Positions 17,775-26,166 are shown, counted from the first letter of the stretch. The stretch: 64,000 nt of DNA from Streptomyces bluensis (GCF_014650715.1 NZ_BMVM01000001.1:186001-250000); one strand, 5' to 3'. Numbers and translations: made by a program. Notes: generated by a model from the sequence alone, not told the origin.

Positions 17775-18728
17775 ATGGCGCCGGAGCGGAACATGGGACT
17801 GGCGGGCAGCGAACCCAGCCGTGACGAGGTCAGGCAGCGGGTCAACAGCCTCTATGACCACGCCGAGGCAGCCACCGAGACCTTCAACGCGACCCGCGCC
17901 AGGAGCGTGAGGTCATTCGACCGCATCGTCCCAGCGGGCAGGGAGACGCGCCGGAATTCCGACCTCGGCGTCAACGCCATCACCCAGAGGTGGTTCGACG
18001 TCAGCCGCACGTTACTGGGCCCGACCGTTCCTGCCGTCCTGCCGCCCGACCGGACGGCCGTACCGGAGCTGCCGGCCGCACCCGCGCCTCGGCCTCCCCT
18101 GGCCCCGGCAGGGACCCCCGCACGGCCGGCTCTCGCCCTCGATGCCGCGCCGGCCGCAACTGCACCAGCGACGCCGACAGCGGCGGTGGTGGCGCCGCCT
18201 GAGAAACCGCAGCTCCTCCCTCCCGCGCCGACTGAGTCGCCGTCACCGCAGGCCGTCGGCGGGGCGACACTTCCGGCAGCACCACTGACCGCACTGCCGG
18301 CCGTCAACGCGCCCGTCAGCGAAGAGGCGCCGGTCGAGAGCCCGCTCCCGGAGTCTGTCCCTGCCGTCGGCGGCAGGGGCCTGGCGGCGGTCGCCTTCGC
18401 CCGCGCGCAGACCGGAAAGCCTTGCGTCTGGGGTGCGACCGGCCCCGAATCGTACGACTGCTCCAGCCTTACCCAGGCGGCGTGGAAAACCGTCGGCGTC
18501 GATCTCCCGCGCGCGGCACGGGATCAAGCGCTTGCCGGGAGACCGGTGTCGCTGACCAGTCTCCTGCCGGGTGACCTGGTCTTCTTCCACGCCGATGCCC
18601 GCCACGTGGGCCTGTTCACCGGTGACGGGACAGTGGTCCACGCGCCCGCCCCTGGACGCGTCGTCCGTGAGGACCCGATTCTCACCGCTGGGGAGGCACC
18701 CGCCCACAGCGCCGTGAGGCCGGCATAG
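17775..18728 (+). CDS. NlpC/P60 (C40) cell-wall peptidase
   Basis: A 317-residue protein with a C-terminal NlpC/P60 domain that cleaves peptide stems of peptidoglycan. The catalytic Cys is in 'SYDCSSLTQAAW' (about residue 229) and the His in 'ARHVGLFTGDG' (about 276). Residues 80-200 are an Ala/Pro-rich, probably disordered linker, and residues 15-75 are helical. No Sec signal or lipobox is visible, which is odd for a wall enzyme; 'YDHAE' in the N-terminal helix fits a YxxxE type VII export motif, so export by that route is possible but unproven. The ATG at 17775 follows GGAGGAG. A lipoprotein gene converges from the other side. Confidence 0.82.
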   Translation: MAPERNMGLAGSEPSRDEVRQRVNSLYDHAEAATETFNATRARSVRSFDRIVPAGRETRRNSDLGVNAITQRWFDVSRTLLGPTVPAVLPPDRTAVPELPAAPAPRPPLAPAGTPARPALALDAAPAATAPATPTAAVVAPPEKPQLLPPAPTESPSPQAVGGATLPAAPLTALPAVNAPVSEEAPVESPLPESVPAVGGRGLAAVAFARAQTGKPCVWGATGPESYDCSSLTQAAWKTVGVDLPRAARDQALAGRPVSLTSLLPGDLVFFHADARHVGLFTGDGTVVHAPAPGRVVREDPILTAGEAPAHSAVRPA

Positions 18729-18821
18729 CGGCGGTGCAGCGGCCGGCCGCCCCGGTTGTCGATATGACAGGCAGCCAGATCACTGAGGTCGCGCACGGCT
18801 CATTGAAGCGCTGGTGCCGGC

Positions 18822-19052
18822 TTAATCGTCGACACACTTGGGGTACTTCGACCCCCGATTGCAGTCGTGATAGTCGTACTTGCTCACCCGGAACTTCTTC
18901 TCGTCGCCGCCCTTGGCCGGTTTGACAACCAGGTAGAACTTCTTCCCGCTCTTGACCTTGTCGGTGACTTGCCCTTCGGGGCCCTGGTCGAAGTTCTGCG
19001 CGCACCCGGCGACTGCCAGGACGGCGGTTACCGCAAGGAGGAGGCGTTTCAT
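18822..19052 (-). CDS. Small lipoprotein of unknown function
   Basis: A 76-residue protein beginning MKRLLLAVTAVLAVAGC, a textbook lipoprotein signal with the lipobox AVAGC, so the mature protein of about 60 residues is anchored to the outer face of the membrane by Cys17. The remainder is lysine/aspartate-rich with two further cysteines near the end (YHDCNRGSKYPKC) that could form a disulfide. GGAG lies 6 bases before the ATG. No family is recognised. It runs convergent to the NlpC/P60 gene and is divergent from the phytase gene. Confidence 0.75.
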   Translation of the reverse strand: MKRLLLAVTAVLAVAGCAQNFDQGPEGQVTDKVKSGKKFYLVVKPAKGGDEKKFRVSKYDYHDCNRGSKYPKCVDD

Positions 19053-19170
19053 GTCGTGCTCCGATCAATCTGAGGACCAGGGCAGTGTAGGGGAGTTGAC
19101 TGACCGACAGGGGCACGGGCGCTCGCTCCCGCAAACGAAGGGGCGGTCTCCCTCGCCATTCCGCCCCAGC

Positions 19171-19203
19171 GTTCACGATGTCCCCACGGTGTGGCCATCT
19201 ATC
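19171..19203 (+). promoter_or_regulatory. Possible PHO box of the phytase gene
   Basis: GTTCACGATGT (19171-19181), CCCCACGGTGT (19182-19192) and GGCCATCTATC (19193-19203) are consecutive 11-base units. The first starts with GTTCAC and the first two share CACG and TGT at matching positions, resembling the direct-repeat units bound by PhoP in Streptomyces. Its place upstream of a phosphate-releasing enzyme fits phosphate-starvation control. Confidence 0.4.
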
Positions 19204-19265
19204 CGCATGTACTTGTCACTTGCTGGCTTCAGCATGCTCGATAGCCATCCCCCGGAAAGGCATCC

Positions 19266-20579
19266 ATGTCTCACGTACGCAAGGCATTCCGAATGCGCTG
19301 CCTGACGATCGCGGCGGCCGCGGTCGTGACGGCCGTCGTGGCCGCGCCCGCTCAGGCGGACACCACGGTCGCCGAGGTCACCGCCAAGGCCGAAACACCC
19401 ACCCTGTTCGATGACGCGGCAGGCGGTGAGGCCACCGCGGACGACCCGGCGATCTGGCGCGACTCCAACGACCCGGACAAGAGCCTGGTACTCGGCACCG
19501 CGAAGGTCGGCGGCCTGCGGGTGTACGACCTCGCGGCACACGAGGTCCAGTCGCTCCCCGCTCCGAAGGCGCCCAGCGCCGAGGACGAGCCTGGCCGCAT
19601 CAACAACGTGGATGTCATCGACGGCGCCAACCTCGCCATCGCCACCGACCGCGGCCGCGACAAGCTGGTCATCTACAGCATCGACCGCGACCGCGCGGAG
19701 GGCCCCGTCAAGGACGTCACCGCCCAGAACGCCGCCCCGTACATCTTCTCGGCCGACCAGGACGAGGTGAACGAGCAGGCCACCGCGTACGGACTGGCCT
19801 CCTGGAAGGACCGGAAGACCGGCCGCATCTACGCCGTCGTCACCCAGGAGCTGAACAACCAGGTCGCGCTGCTGGAACTGACGAGGGAAGCGAACGGCAC
19901 CTACGGCTACCGCAAGATCCGCACCATCAGCTTCCCCTCCACCTTCACCCTGCCGAACGGCACGACCTGGACCCCCTGCGAGGAGCCGGGCGAGCAGCCC
20001 TACCTTGAGGGCATGCGCGTCGACGCCGCGAACGGCATGCTCTACGCCGGCCAGGAAGACGTGGGACTCTGGCGCATGCGCGCCGACCTCACCGGCGAGC
20101 CCACCTTGATCGACAAGGTCAGGGACTACGGTGTCCCCGCCACCTGGGATCCCGACAGCGAGGAGTGCGTCCCCGGCGAGGACCCCGGCTTCGGCGGAAC
20201 CCACCTCACCGCTGACGTCGAGGGAATCACGCTGATCGACCGGCCGGGCGGCGGTGGCCATGTCGTCGTCTCCAGCCAGGGCGACAGCACCTTCGCGATG
20301 TACGACCGTGATCCGGCCAAGGGCAACGCGTACGTGAAGAGCTTCCGGGTCGTCGCGGGCCAGGGTGAGGGCGCGATCGACGGCGCCGAGGGCACCGACA
20401 GCCTGGAGATCGTCAACCAGTCGTTCGGTTCGGCGTACCCGCAAGGGCTCGCCGTGATCCAGGACGAGACGGACACCCCCACGGTGACCGGCGACGACGG
20501 TGAGCCGCGCGACGGCACCAACTACAAGTACGTGGACCTGCGGGACGTCGCCACCGCCACCGGGCTCAGCTTCCGCTGA
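19266..20579 (+). CDS. Secreted beta-propeller phytase
   Basis: A 437-residue secreted enzyme of the calcium-dependent beta-propeller phytase family, which releases phosphate from phytate. A Sec signal peptide ends near AQADT (residue 32). Propeller and metal-site motifs are visible: 'ATADDPAIWRD' with the Asp-Asp pair, 'LGTAKVGGLRVYDL', 'INNVDVIDG', 'NEQATAYGLASW', 'YLEGMRVDAANGMLYAGQED' and 'TADVEGITLIDRPGGGG'. The ATG at 19266 follows GGAAAGG. A possible PHO box lies 75-95 bases upstream, which would tie expression to phosphate shortage. The gene is monocistronic, followed by a hairpin and a convergent transporter gene. Confidence 0.9.
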   Translation: MSHVRKAFRMRCLTIAAAAVVTAVVAAPAQADTTVAEVTAKAETPTLFDDAAGGEATADDPAIWRDSNDPDKSLVLGTAKVGGLRVYDLAAHEVQSLPAPKAPSAEDEPGRINNVDVIDGANLAIATDRGRDKLVIYSIDRDRAEGPVKDVTAQNAAPYIFSADQDEVNEQATAYGLASWKDRKTGRIYAVVTQELNNQVALLELTREANGTYGYRKIRTISFPSTFTLPNGTTWTPCEEPGEQPYLEGMRVDAANGMLYAGQEDVGLWRMRADLTGEPTLIDKVRDYGVPATWDPDSEECVPGEDPGFGGTHLTADVEGITLIDRPGGGGHVVVSSQGDSTFAMYDRDPAKGNAYVKSFRVVAGQGEGAIDGAEGTDSLEIVNQSFGSAYPQGLAVIQDETDTPTVTGDDGEPRDGTNYKYVDLRDVATATGLSFR

Positions 20580-20603
20580 CGCGGGCAGGACACCAGCACC
20601 TCT

Positions 20604-20623
20604 CGGTCCGCAGCTTCGGACCG
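20604..20623. terminator. Hairpin between convergent phytase and cadD-like genes
   Basis: CGGTCCG (20604-20610) pairs with CGGACCG (20617-20623) around six bases, 24 bases after the phytase stop codon. It lacks a T run but is placed to end transcripts from either side. Confidence 0.45.
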
Positions 20624-20690
20624 GGGGGCGCCGGTGTTTCGTGGGACGACGGTCGTGCCGTCCGCCTCAGTCGAGCAGGCGGCGCGTGAC

Positions 20691-21287
20691 CTACAAGCCG
20701 AAGGCGCCGCCCTCGACGAGGATGAGCAGGCCGATGGCGATCAGCACGAGCGGAAGCAGGATGTGCCCCCACCGGCTGAGTGCCTTGGCGACGACCGGGC
20801 GGGTGGCGAAGAACCTGCCCGCGCAGCACCACACGGCCACCAGGATCAGGAAGACCACGGCGTACACGCTCATCCCGCCGACCCCGGCGGTCGCGAACAC
20901 GGGAACGTAGACGCCGATGTTGTCGCCGCCGTTGGCGAAGGTCACCGCGGCGACCTCCAGTATCGTCGGGCCGTCCTCGGTCACCTCCTGCTCATCGTTG
21001 TCGTCGCCCTTCCGCTGCCAGGCCTGCCAGGCCGCCTTGAGACCAAGAGCAAGTGGCAGCAGGCCGAGGTAGGGGATGGCGGCCTCGGGCAGGAAGGTCG
21101 CGCCGAACGCCGCGGCCACGGCGACGGCGAGGATGGCGGCGAAACCGAGGTACTGGCCGAGCACGACCCGGCGGGCCGAGCCGCGGTGTCCGGCGCCCTG
21201 AGCGAAGAACAAGGACAGGATCAGGATGTCGTCGATGTTGGTGACGGCGAACAGGCCTGTCGCCTGCCCGACAATGCCCGGATTCAC
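20691..21287 (-). CDS. cadD: CadD family cadmium resistance transporter
   Basis: A 198-residue membrane protein with about six helices and the CadD/LysE-superfamily hallmarks 'FAVTNIDDILIL' near the N-terminus and 'VTFANGGDNIGVYVPVF' in the middle, each carrying conserved acidic residues expected to bind a divalent cation. The family confers cadmium resistance by efflux, though quaternary-ammonium export has also been suggested. The central loop is charged (KGDDNDEQEVTEDG). GTG at 21287 gives the family-typical start; the longer reading from 21365 adds 26 arginine-rich residues. No metal-sensing regulator is adjacent. Confidence 0.82.
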   Translation of the reverse strand: MNPGIVGQATGLFAVTNIDDILILSLFFAQGAGHRGSARRVVLGQYLGFAAILAVAVAAAFGATFLPEAAIPYLGLLPLALGLKAAWQAWQRKGDDNDEQEVTEDGPTILEVAAVTFANGGDNIGVYVPVFATAGVGGMSVYAVVFLILVAVWCCAGRFFATRPVVAKALSRWGHILLPLVLIAIGLLILVEGGAFGL

Positions 21288-21419
21288 AGGTGGGACGACC
21301 TCTCTCTCGGGTGCCCTGCGACAGTACCGGCGCTGATCAGACCGCTTCGGCACTGGGCCAGGCATGGGACACCCCCCTAGAGTCGAGGACCACTTGAGAT
21401 GCTCGGTGAGCGAGGTCTG

Positions 21420-21917
21420 ATGGATCAGGGGTTAGCTGCCGTATTGGGGGCCTTTGTCGGCGCATTGGCCAGCGGAGGAGGGGCGTACGTGTCTGGTGTG
21501 TACGCCAAGAGAGAACAGAAGAAGCAGGCCCGTCGCGGGGTTTACCACGCGTTTCTTTATGAGCTGTCCGAAGTCCAAGCCAGAATCCAGAATTTACAGG
21601 ACCTCATGTTCTACGGTCCGCCGGACGAAGCGGATGCGGAGGAGATCAGGGCTGGATTGGAAGAGGTTGCGCGTGGCGCATCTCGCCTCAGGGGCCTGGA
21701 AACCGGTGTCCGCCTGGAGGGGCCTGACAGCGTATCGGTTCCCGCAAGCGAGGCGAGGCAGTTCATATCCGGGATGTGGGCAAGGATGAAATTTGCGCAT
21801 TCCGGCGACCTTGACGGGGATCAATTCTGGCACATGAAGGAAACGATCGATCATGATTATTCTGCCCTCGGTGAGAGGATCGAGCATATTCACAGACAGG
21901 CCAAGCGTCACCTGTGA
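21420..21917 (+). CDS. Small membrane-anchored protein, unknown function
   Basis: A 165-residue protein with one N-terminal hydrophobic segment (GLAAVLGAFVGALASGGGAYV) followed by a basic stop-transfer stretch (KREQKKQARR) and a charged helical cytoplasmic part with coiled-coil character. No enzyme motif is visible. The ATG at 21420 follows GCGAGG at a short 4-base spacing and gives the common 'MDQGLAAVLGA' start; an in-frame ATG at 21399 is an alternative. Base composition is clearly lower in GC than the neighbours, with A/T in many third positions, so it may be of foreign origin. Confidence 0.6.
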   Translation: MDQGLAAVLGAFVGALASGGGAYVSGVYAKREQKKQARRGVYHAFLYELSEVQARIQNLQDLMFYGPPDEADAEEIRAGLEEVARGASRLRGLETGVRLEGPDSVSVPASEARQFISGMWARMKFAHSGDLDGDQFWHMKETIDHDYSALGERIEHIHRQAKRHL

Positions 21918-21958
21918 CGAGGCTCGGAATCCCTACAGGACCCGGGCTGCGGAGGCCG

Positions 21959-22780
21959 TCAGCAGGGCTTCCGCCATACCCCGAGTTCCGGCTGTTTCAC
22001 CATCGACGACAGTCCCAGTCGGCGGGAGACGGGGCAGAAGCCGCTCCTCGGCTCGGTGTACTCCACGTGGAACACCGCCTTGCCGGCCGCGATGAACGGG
22101 CTGAGCCGCGCACACTCGTCATACTGTGCGCACTCCTCGTTGACCGCGAAGTCGAAGTCCGCCAGGAGTTGGGGGATCTGGGGGAGGTCGTTCTTCAGCC
22201 CCACCGACAGCCCGCGCTCGTGGGCGATGTCCGCGATCATGCGGTTGTACCTGAGCTGGTCCCGTGCGGTGAGCGGGAAGCCGGTGTCGTTGCCGTAGCC
22301 CTCCACCAGATCGGGCTCCACCGCGTCGAAGCCCTTGTCGCGGCACATGTCGAAGCGCCGTTCCATGAGGGGCCGCAGGACGGCGATCTGCCGGATGTCC
22401 AGCCACCGTTCACCCGCCCAGCCGTTGGGCTCGCCGAGGACCGAGCGGGGGAAGGCGTCCTTGTCGGGCCGGAAGTCCTCCCAGGCGCCGACGTTGACGT
22501 AGCAGATGACCTTGCGGCCGTCCCGGTGCAGTCGGGCCACGTCGGCCGCGGAGTTCTCGAAGCCGTCGATGTCGTAGACGGGTACGTCGGCCGAGGGGTC
22601 GACCTTTCCGTCCAGTTGCCACTGCCAGGGCAGGCCCGGCCTGGGTTTCCACCGGGCCTCGGGGCTTGCCGACGTCGCGTGCGCGTCGGTGGGGCGCCCC
22701 GGGTCAGCGGAACAGCCCGTCAGCGCCGCGGCCGCCAGGGCGCCCAGCAGGGCCGTGTGTGCCAGTGCCGTGTTCCTCAT
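21959..22780 (-). CDS. GH114 endo-alpha-1,4-polygalactosaminidase lipoprotein
   Basis: A 273-residue surface lipoprotein (lipobox LTGC, Cys23) with a TIM-barrel domain of family GH114, which cuts alpha-1,4-linked galactosamine polymers. Fungal Ega3 and the hydrolase domain of bacterial PelA belong here. Active-site candidates are the aspartates in 'VYDIDGFE' (D70/D72) and E155 in 'FDAVEPDLVEGY'; 'VICYVNVGAWEDFRPD' and 'GLKND' are also family-typical. The ATG overlaps the stop of the preceding gene (ATGA), so translation is coupled. As last gene of the polysaccharide operon it probably trims or releases polymer at the cell surface. Confidence 0.88.
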   Translation of the reverse strand: MRNTALAHTALLGALAAAALTGCSADPGRPTDAHATSASPEARWKPRPGLPWQWQLDGKVDPSADVPVYDIDGFENSAADVARLHRDGRKVICYVNVGAWEDFRPDKDAFPRSVLGEPNGWAGERWLDIRQIAVLRPLMERRFDMCRDKGFDAVEPDLVEGYGNDTGFPLTARDQLRYNRMIADIAHERGLSVGLKNDLPQIPQLLADFDFAVNEECAQYDECARLSPFIAAGKAVFHVEYTEPRSGFCPVSRRLGLSSMVKQPELGVWRKPC

Positions 22781-23439
22781 CGCTCCGTCCCGGTCAGTGC
22801 GGGCGTCAAGCCGGCCCAGGGATTGGGGGGTTCTCCGGTCACCGGACCGCAGACCCCCGCACCGCGTTCGTGTGCCGTGCGCACGGCGAGCGGTACGAGG
22901 GCCTCGGGTACTCCGTAGACGAGGTGGCACAGTCGCGCGGGCGGATGCCGCGCGGTCCAGGCGGGTCGGCTGAACGCCGACACGTAGGTCGACCAGTGCC
23001 CCTCGAAGGTGACGGTCAGGTCGGCGAGGCGGGCGTATCCGGGCGCCGGATGGACCCCTGGGTTGAGTACGACGGTCCCGGCACCCAGCCGGCGTACGGT
23101 CCGTACCAGCCGGCGGCAGGAGGCCAGGCCCTCCTCGGTCGCTGTCACACGGTCCAGGAAGCAGCCGTCGGCCGCGTACCAGGCCAGGTGCCGGCGTACG
23201 TCGTCGGCGATCTCGGCCCTGTCGCGTACGCCGTAGTCGGTGTCGACGTAGCCGAGGAGCCGTGCCCCGGCCGCGCGCAGGGCCCCGGCCGCCGCGGTGA
23301 ACGCGGGGTCGGGGCCGTCGCCCGGACCGTTGGCGGGGTTGAGGACGACGCCGTAGGTGCGGGTCGCGGCCGTGATCAGACGGTGCCAGGCACCCGGGTC
23401 CTCGGCCGGGTGGACGTACAGCGGAATCAGCAGACTCAC
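22777..23439 (-). CDS. Spherulin-4/GH135-like protein
   Basis: A 220-residue protein of the spherulation-specific family 4, the family of Sph3 (GH135), an N-acetylgalactosaminidase needed for fungal galactosaminogalactan synthesis. Family landmarks are 'LIPLYVHP', 'VVLNPANGPG', 'LLGYVDTDYGVR' and 'LADLTVTFEGHW'. The acidic pair usually found in the 'FFDE' strand appears here as FLDR (D96-R97), while E146 is kept; activity may therefore be altered. No signal peptide is visible, so it acts in the cytoplasm or is exported otherwise. It starts with GTG overlapping the upstream stop (GTGA) and overlaps the GH114 gene downstream. Confidence 0.82.
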   Translation of the reverse strand: MSLLIPLYVHPAEDPGAWHRLITAATRTYGVVLNPANGPGDGPDPAFTAAAGALRAAGARLLGYVDTDYGVRDRAEIADDVRRHLAWYAADGCFLDRVTATEEGLASCRRLVRTVRRLGAGTVVLNPGVHPAPGYARLADLTVTFEGHWSTYVSAFSRPAWTARHPPARLCHLVYGVPEALVPLAVRTAHERGAGVCGPVTGEPPNPWAGLTPALTGTER

Positions 23440-24338
23440 GGCGCACCGCCGCCTTCCCACAGCGCGGACAGCGCGTCGTCGAGAGTGTGGGCCGGTCGCC
23501 AGCCCAGGGCCTGCTCGGCGGCGGTGATGTCGGAACACTGCCAGGACACCTCCGCCGAGCGGGCCGAGCCGTGGGCGCCGGCGGCGTTCTCCTCGATTCT
23601 GCCCCGGAAGCCCGCCATGTCGGCGATGCGCCGCACCAGTTCCCGCACGGGGACGGCCCGGCCGCCGCTGATGTTGAGGACGGGTGGGAGCGGGCCCGGT
23701 GCCGTGACGGCGCGGGCCACCGCCCGTGCCACGTCGCGTACGTCGACGAAGTCGCGGTACGCGGACAGGTCGCCGAGCCGCAGCACCGCACCCGGGTCCG
23801 GGCCGGCCGCCCGCAGCAGTCCGGCGATCCGGCCGGGCAGCCCGCCCGGCGGCGCCCCCGGCCCCACCGGGTTGCCCACCCGCAGGACCACGGCGTCCAG
23901 GCCGGACGCGGTCACCGCGACCGTGCCCGCGAGCTTGGTCGCGCCGTACGGGCCGACCGGGCGGGTGGCCGCCGACTCCGGCACCCGGCTGTCCGGGGTA
24001 CCGGGGCCGTACTCGGCGGCCGAGCCCAGGTGCACCAGGCGTGCGGCGGGGGCCGCCTCGCGCAGTGCGGCGCACAGGACCGCGGGGCCTCGGGCGTTGA
24101 CCTCGGCGAGGGTCACGGCGTCGCCGCCGGTCGCGCCCGCACAGTTGATCACGGTGTCGGGCGCGGCCGACGCGAGGGTCTTCGCGAGCTGCTCCGGCCG
24201 GGCGGACGCGAGGTCGATGCCGTACTCGGCGGCGGGCGAGCGGCCGCCGCCGAGGACCTGCGCGCCCGGCAGGACACGCAGCCGCTGGACGACGTGGGTG
24301 CCGAGGTAGCCGGTGAAGCCCAGGACGAGAATGCGCAT
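23436..24338 (-). CDS. NAD-dependent epimerase/dehydratase (SDR)
   Basis: A 300-residue extended short-chain dehydrogenase acting on nucleotide sugars. It has the Rossmann motif GFTGYLGTH (residues 7-15), the NAG strand 'INCAG', a catalytic Ser in 'HLGSAAEYGPG' and the YxxxK pair in 'PYGATKLAG'. The C-terminal part (LNISGGRAVPVRELVRRIADM, GWRPAHTLDDAL) is the substrate-binding domain of UDP-sugar epimerases and dTDP-4-dehydrorhamnose-type reductases. The ATG at 24338 begins the Rossmann strand and follows AAAGGAG. The spacer to the nucleotidyltransferase is 7 bases. It likely supplies a galacto-configured precursor, possibly a UDP-GlcNAc 4-epimerase analogue. Confidence 0.82.
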   Translation of the reverse strand: MRILVLGFTGYLGTHVVQRLRVLPGAQVLGGGRSPAAEYGIDLASARPEQLAKTLASAAPDTVINCAGATGGDAVTLAEVNARGPAVLCAALREAAPAARLVHLGSAAEYGPGTPDSRVPESAATRPVGPYGATKLAGTVAVTASGLDAVVLRVGNPVGPGAPPGGLPGRIAGLLRAAGPDPGAVLRLGDLSAYRDFVDVRDVARAVARAVTAPGPLPPVLNISGGRAVPVRELVRRIADMAGFRGRIEENAAGAHGSARSAEVSWQCSDITAAEQALGWRPAHTLDDALSALWEGGGAP

Positions 24339-24345
24339 GCGGTGC

Positions 24346-25059
24346 TCAGGCTCCTTTGAGCAGAAGCGATTTACGGGTGGTGAACTCGGCATTGGCCCGG
24401 TCGTAGTCGTCGGGGCGGCCGATGTCCAGCCAGTAGCCGTCGAACTCGTAGGCGTGCGGCTGGTTCTGAGCGGCCAGCAGGTCCAGGACCAGCTCGTCGA
24501 AGCCCAGGGGCAGTCCGGGGGTGTAGCCCTCCAGCGTCGAGCGGGACAGACCGTAGACGCCCATGGAGACGCGGTAGTCCATGCTCGGTTTCTCGGTGAA
24601 CGCGACGACCTTGCTGGCGGCGGTGGTCAGTACACCGAAGTCGATGTGCACTTTTCGGGCGTACGTCGCGATGGTCAGCGGCGCGCCCGAGGCTCTGTGC
24701 CGGTGCAGGACGTCGGCGTAGTCGAGGTCGGTGAGGACGTCGCCGTTCATCACCAGGAACGTCTCGGGCAGGCTGTCGCGCAGCTTGAGCAGCGGGCCCA
24801 TGGTGCCCAGGGGGCTCTCCTCGGTGGCGTAGTCGACGGTCATGCCCCACTGGGAGCCGTCGCCGACGTAGGCGCGGATGATCTCGCCCAGGTGGCCGAT
24901 GGCGATGGTGCAATGGGTGAAGCCGGCCGTGGAGAGCTGGCGCAGCACGATCTCCAGGATGGCGTGCTGGTCGCCGATGGGCACGAGCGGTTTGGGCAGT
25001 GCGGTGGTGTAGGGCCGCAGGCGGACGCCCTTGCCTCCCGCCAGGATCACTGCGTGCAT
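24346..25059 (-). CDS. Sugar-phosphate nucleotidyltransferase
   Basis: A 237-residue enzyme that makes an NDP-sugar from a sugar 1-phosphate and NTP. The signature LAGGKGVRLRPYT with KPLVPI at the N-terminus is the nucleotide-binding motif of the RmlA/GalU/GlmU-N fold; 'VMNGDVLTDLDY' gives the metal-binding Asp, and 'FDGYWLDIGRPDDYDRAN' is the typical end. There is no C-terminal left-handed helix acetyltransferase. GGAGGAG precedes the ATG. It lies in the polysaccharide operon and presumably activates the sugar that the neighbouring SDR enzymes then modify; base and sugar specificity cannot be read. Confidence 0.88.
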   Translation of the reverse strand: MHAVILAGGKGVRLRPYTTALPKPLVPIGDQHAILEIVLRQLSTAGFTHCTIAIGHLGEIIRAYVGDGSQWGMTVDYATEESPLGTMGPLLKLRDSLPETFLVMNGDVLTDLDYADVLHRHRASGAPLTIATYARKVHIDFGVLTTAASKVVAFTEKPSMDYRVSMGVYGLSRSTLEGYTPGLPLGFDELVLDLLAAQNQPHAYEFDGYWLDIGRPDDYDRANAEFTTRKSLLLKGA

Positions 25060-25101
25060 GGAGCTCCTCCGTCGTGGACGTGGGGGTCGAGCCGGGCGGG
25101 G

Positions 25102-26103
25102 TCAGATGTTGTAGATGCCGGTCTTGTAGCGGGCCAGGTTGGCGGGGTCGCGGAAGAACTCCGCGGTGTGGGCGAGGCCCTGCTCCAGGGTGTGGGCGGG
25201 CTGCCAGCCGGTGGCCTCGGCGAGCCGGCTCGCGTCCGCCACCAGCCGCATCACTTCGGAGCCCGCGGGCCGGATGCGCGCGGTGTCCTCGCGTACGTCG
25301 AGCGCGGTGTCCATCACCTTGCCGATCAGTGCGACCAGGTCGCCGACCGAGATCTCCCCGCCGGTACCGGCGTTGAAGGTGCGGCCGACGACCCGCTCGG
25401 CGGGCGCGGTGCCGACGGCGAGGAACGCCTGAGCGGTGTCCTTGACGAAGGTGAAGTCCCGTGTGGGGCGCAGGTCGCCGAGGGTGATGGTGCGCTCCCC
25501 CGCGGCCACCTGGCCGATGACGGTGGGGATCACCGCGCGCATCGACTGGCGTGGCCCGAAGGTGTTGAACGGCCGCAGGGTCACCACCGGGGTGTCGAAA
25601 CTCGCGTGGTAGCTGTCGGCCAGCCGGTCCCCGCCCGCCTTGGAAGCGGCGTACGGCGACTGGGTGTTGATCGGGTGGTCCTCGCTGATCGGCACGGTCT
25701 GCGCGGTGCCGTACGTCTCGCTGGTGGAGGTGTGCACCAGTCGGGGCGTGCCGAGGGCGCGTACCGCTTCGAGCACGTTGAGCGTGCCGGTGACGTTGGT
25801 GTCCACGTAGCTGTGGGGAGCCCGGTAGGAGTAGGGGATCGCGATCAGGGCGGCCAGGTGGTAGGCGGTGTCGGCGCCTTCGAGCAGGCCGCGGACCGAG
25901 CCCGGGTCGCGGACGTCGCCGAGGACGATGTCCACGTGGTCGAGAACGTCCGGGTGCAGGGTCTCCAGCCAGCCGTAGGAGGAGAAGGAGTTGTACTGGG
26001 CCATGGCTCTGACCCGGTGTCCGGAGGCGACCAGCGCCTCGGTGAGGTGGGAGCCGATGAAACCCTCGGCTCCGGTGACGGCGGCGAGCGGTGCGGGGGT
26101 CAA
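25102..26103 (-). CDS. NDP-sugar 4,6-dehydratase/epimerase (extended SDR)
   Basis: A 333-residue extended SDR. Features are GAEGFIGSHL (Rossmann), 'YHLAALIAIPYSY', catalytic Ser/Thr in 'HTSTSETYGTAQ', YxxxK in 'SPYAASKAGGD' and 'RPFNTFGPRQS' followed by 'VIPTVIGQ', the pattern of NDP-sugar 4,6-dehydratases of the LegB/GDP-mannose dehydratase-like group and of some 4-epimerases. The start is TTG at 26103 with GGAAAGGA seven bases upstream; no better in-frame ATG precedes the Rossmann strand. It probably works with the nucleotidyltransferase and second SDR enzyme to build the donor sugar for the GT4 enzyme. Confidence 0.85.
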   Translation of the reverse strand: MTPAPLAAVTGAEGFIGSHLTEALVASGHRVRAMAQYNSFSSYGWLETLHPDVLDHVDIVLGDVRDPGSVRGLLEGADTAYHLAALIAIPYSYRAPHSYVDTNVTGTLNVLEAVRALGTPRLVHTSTSETYGTAQTVPISEDHPINTQSPYAASKAGGDRLADSYHASFDTPVVTLRPFNTFGPRQSMRAVIPTVIGQVAAGERTITLGDLRPTRDFTFVKDTAQAFLAVGTAPAERVVGRTFNAGTGGEISVGDLVALIGKVMDTALDVREDTARIRPAGSEVMRLVADASRLAEATGWQPAHTLEQGLAHTAEFFRDPANLARYKTGIYNI

Positions 26104-26166
26104 CTGGTGTTCCTTTCCGGTCAGTTGGTCGTGGGGTGATCAGTGTTCGTGGGGTGGTCGCGGGGC

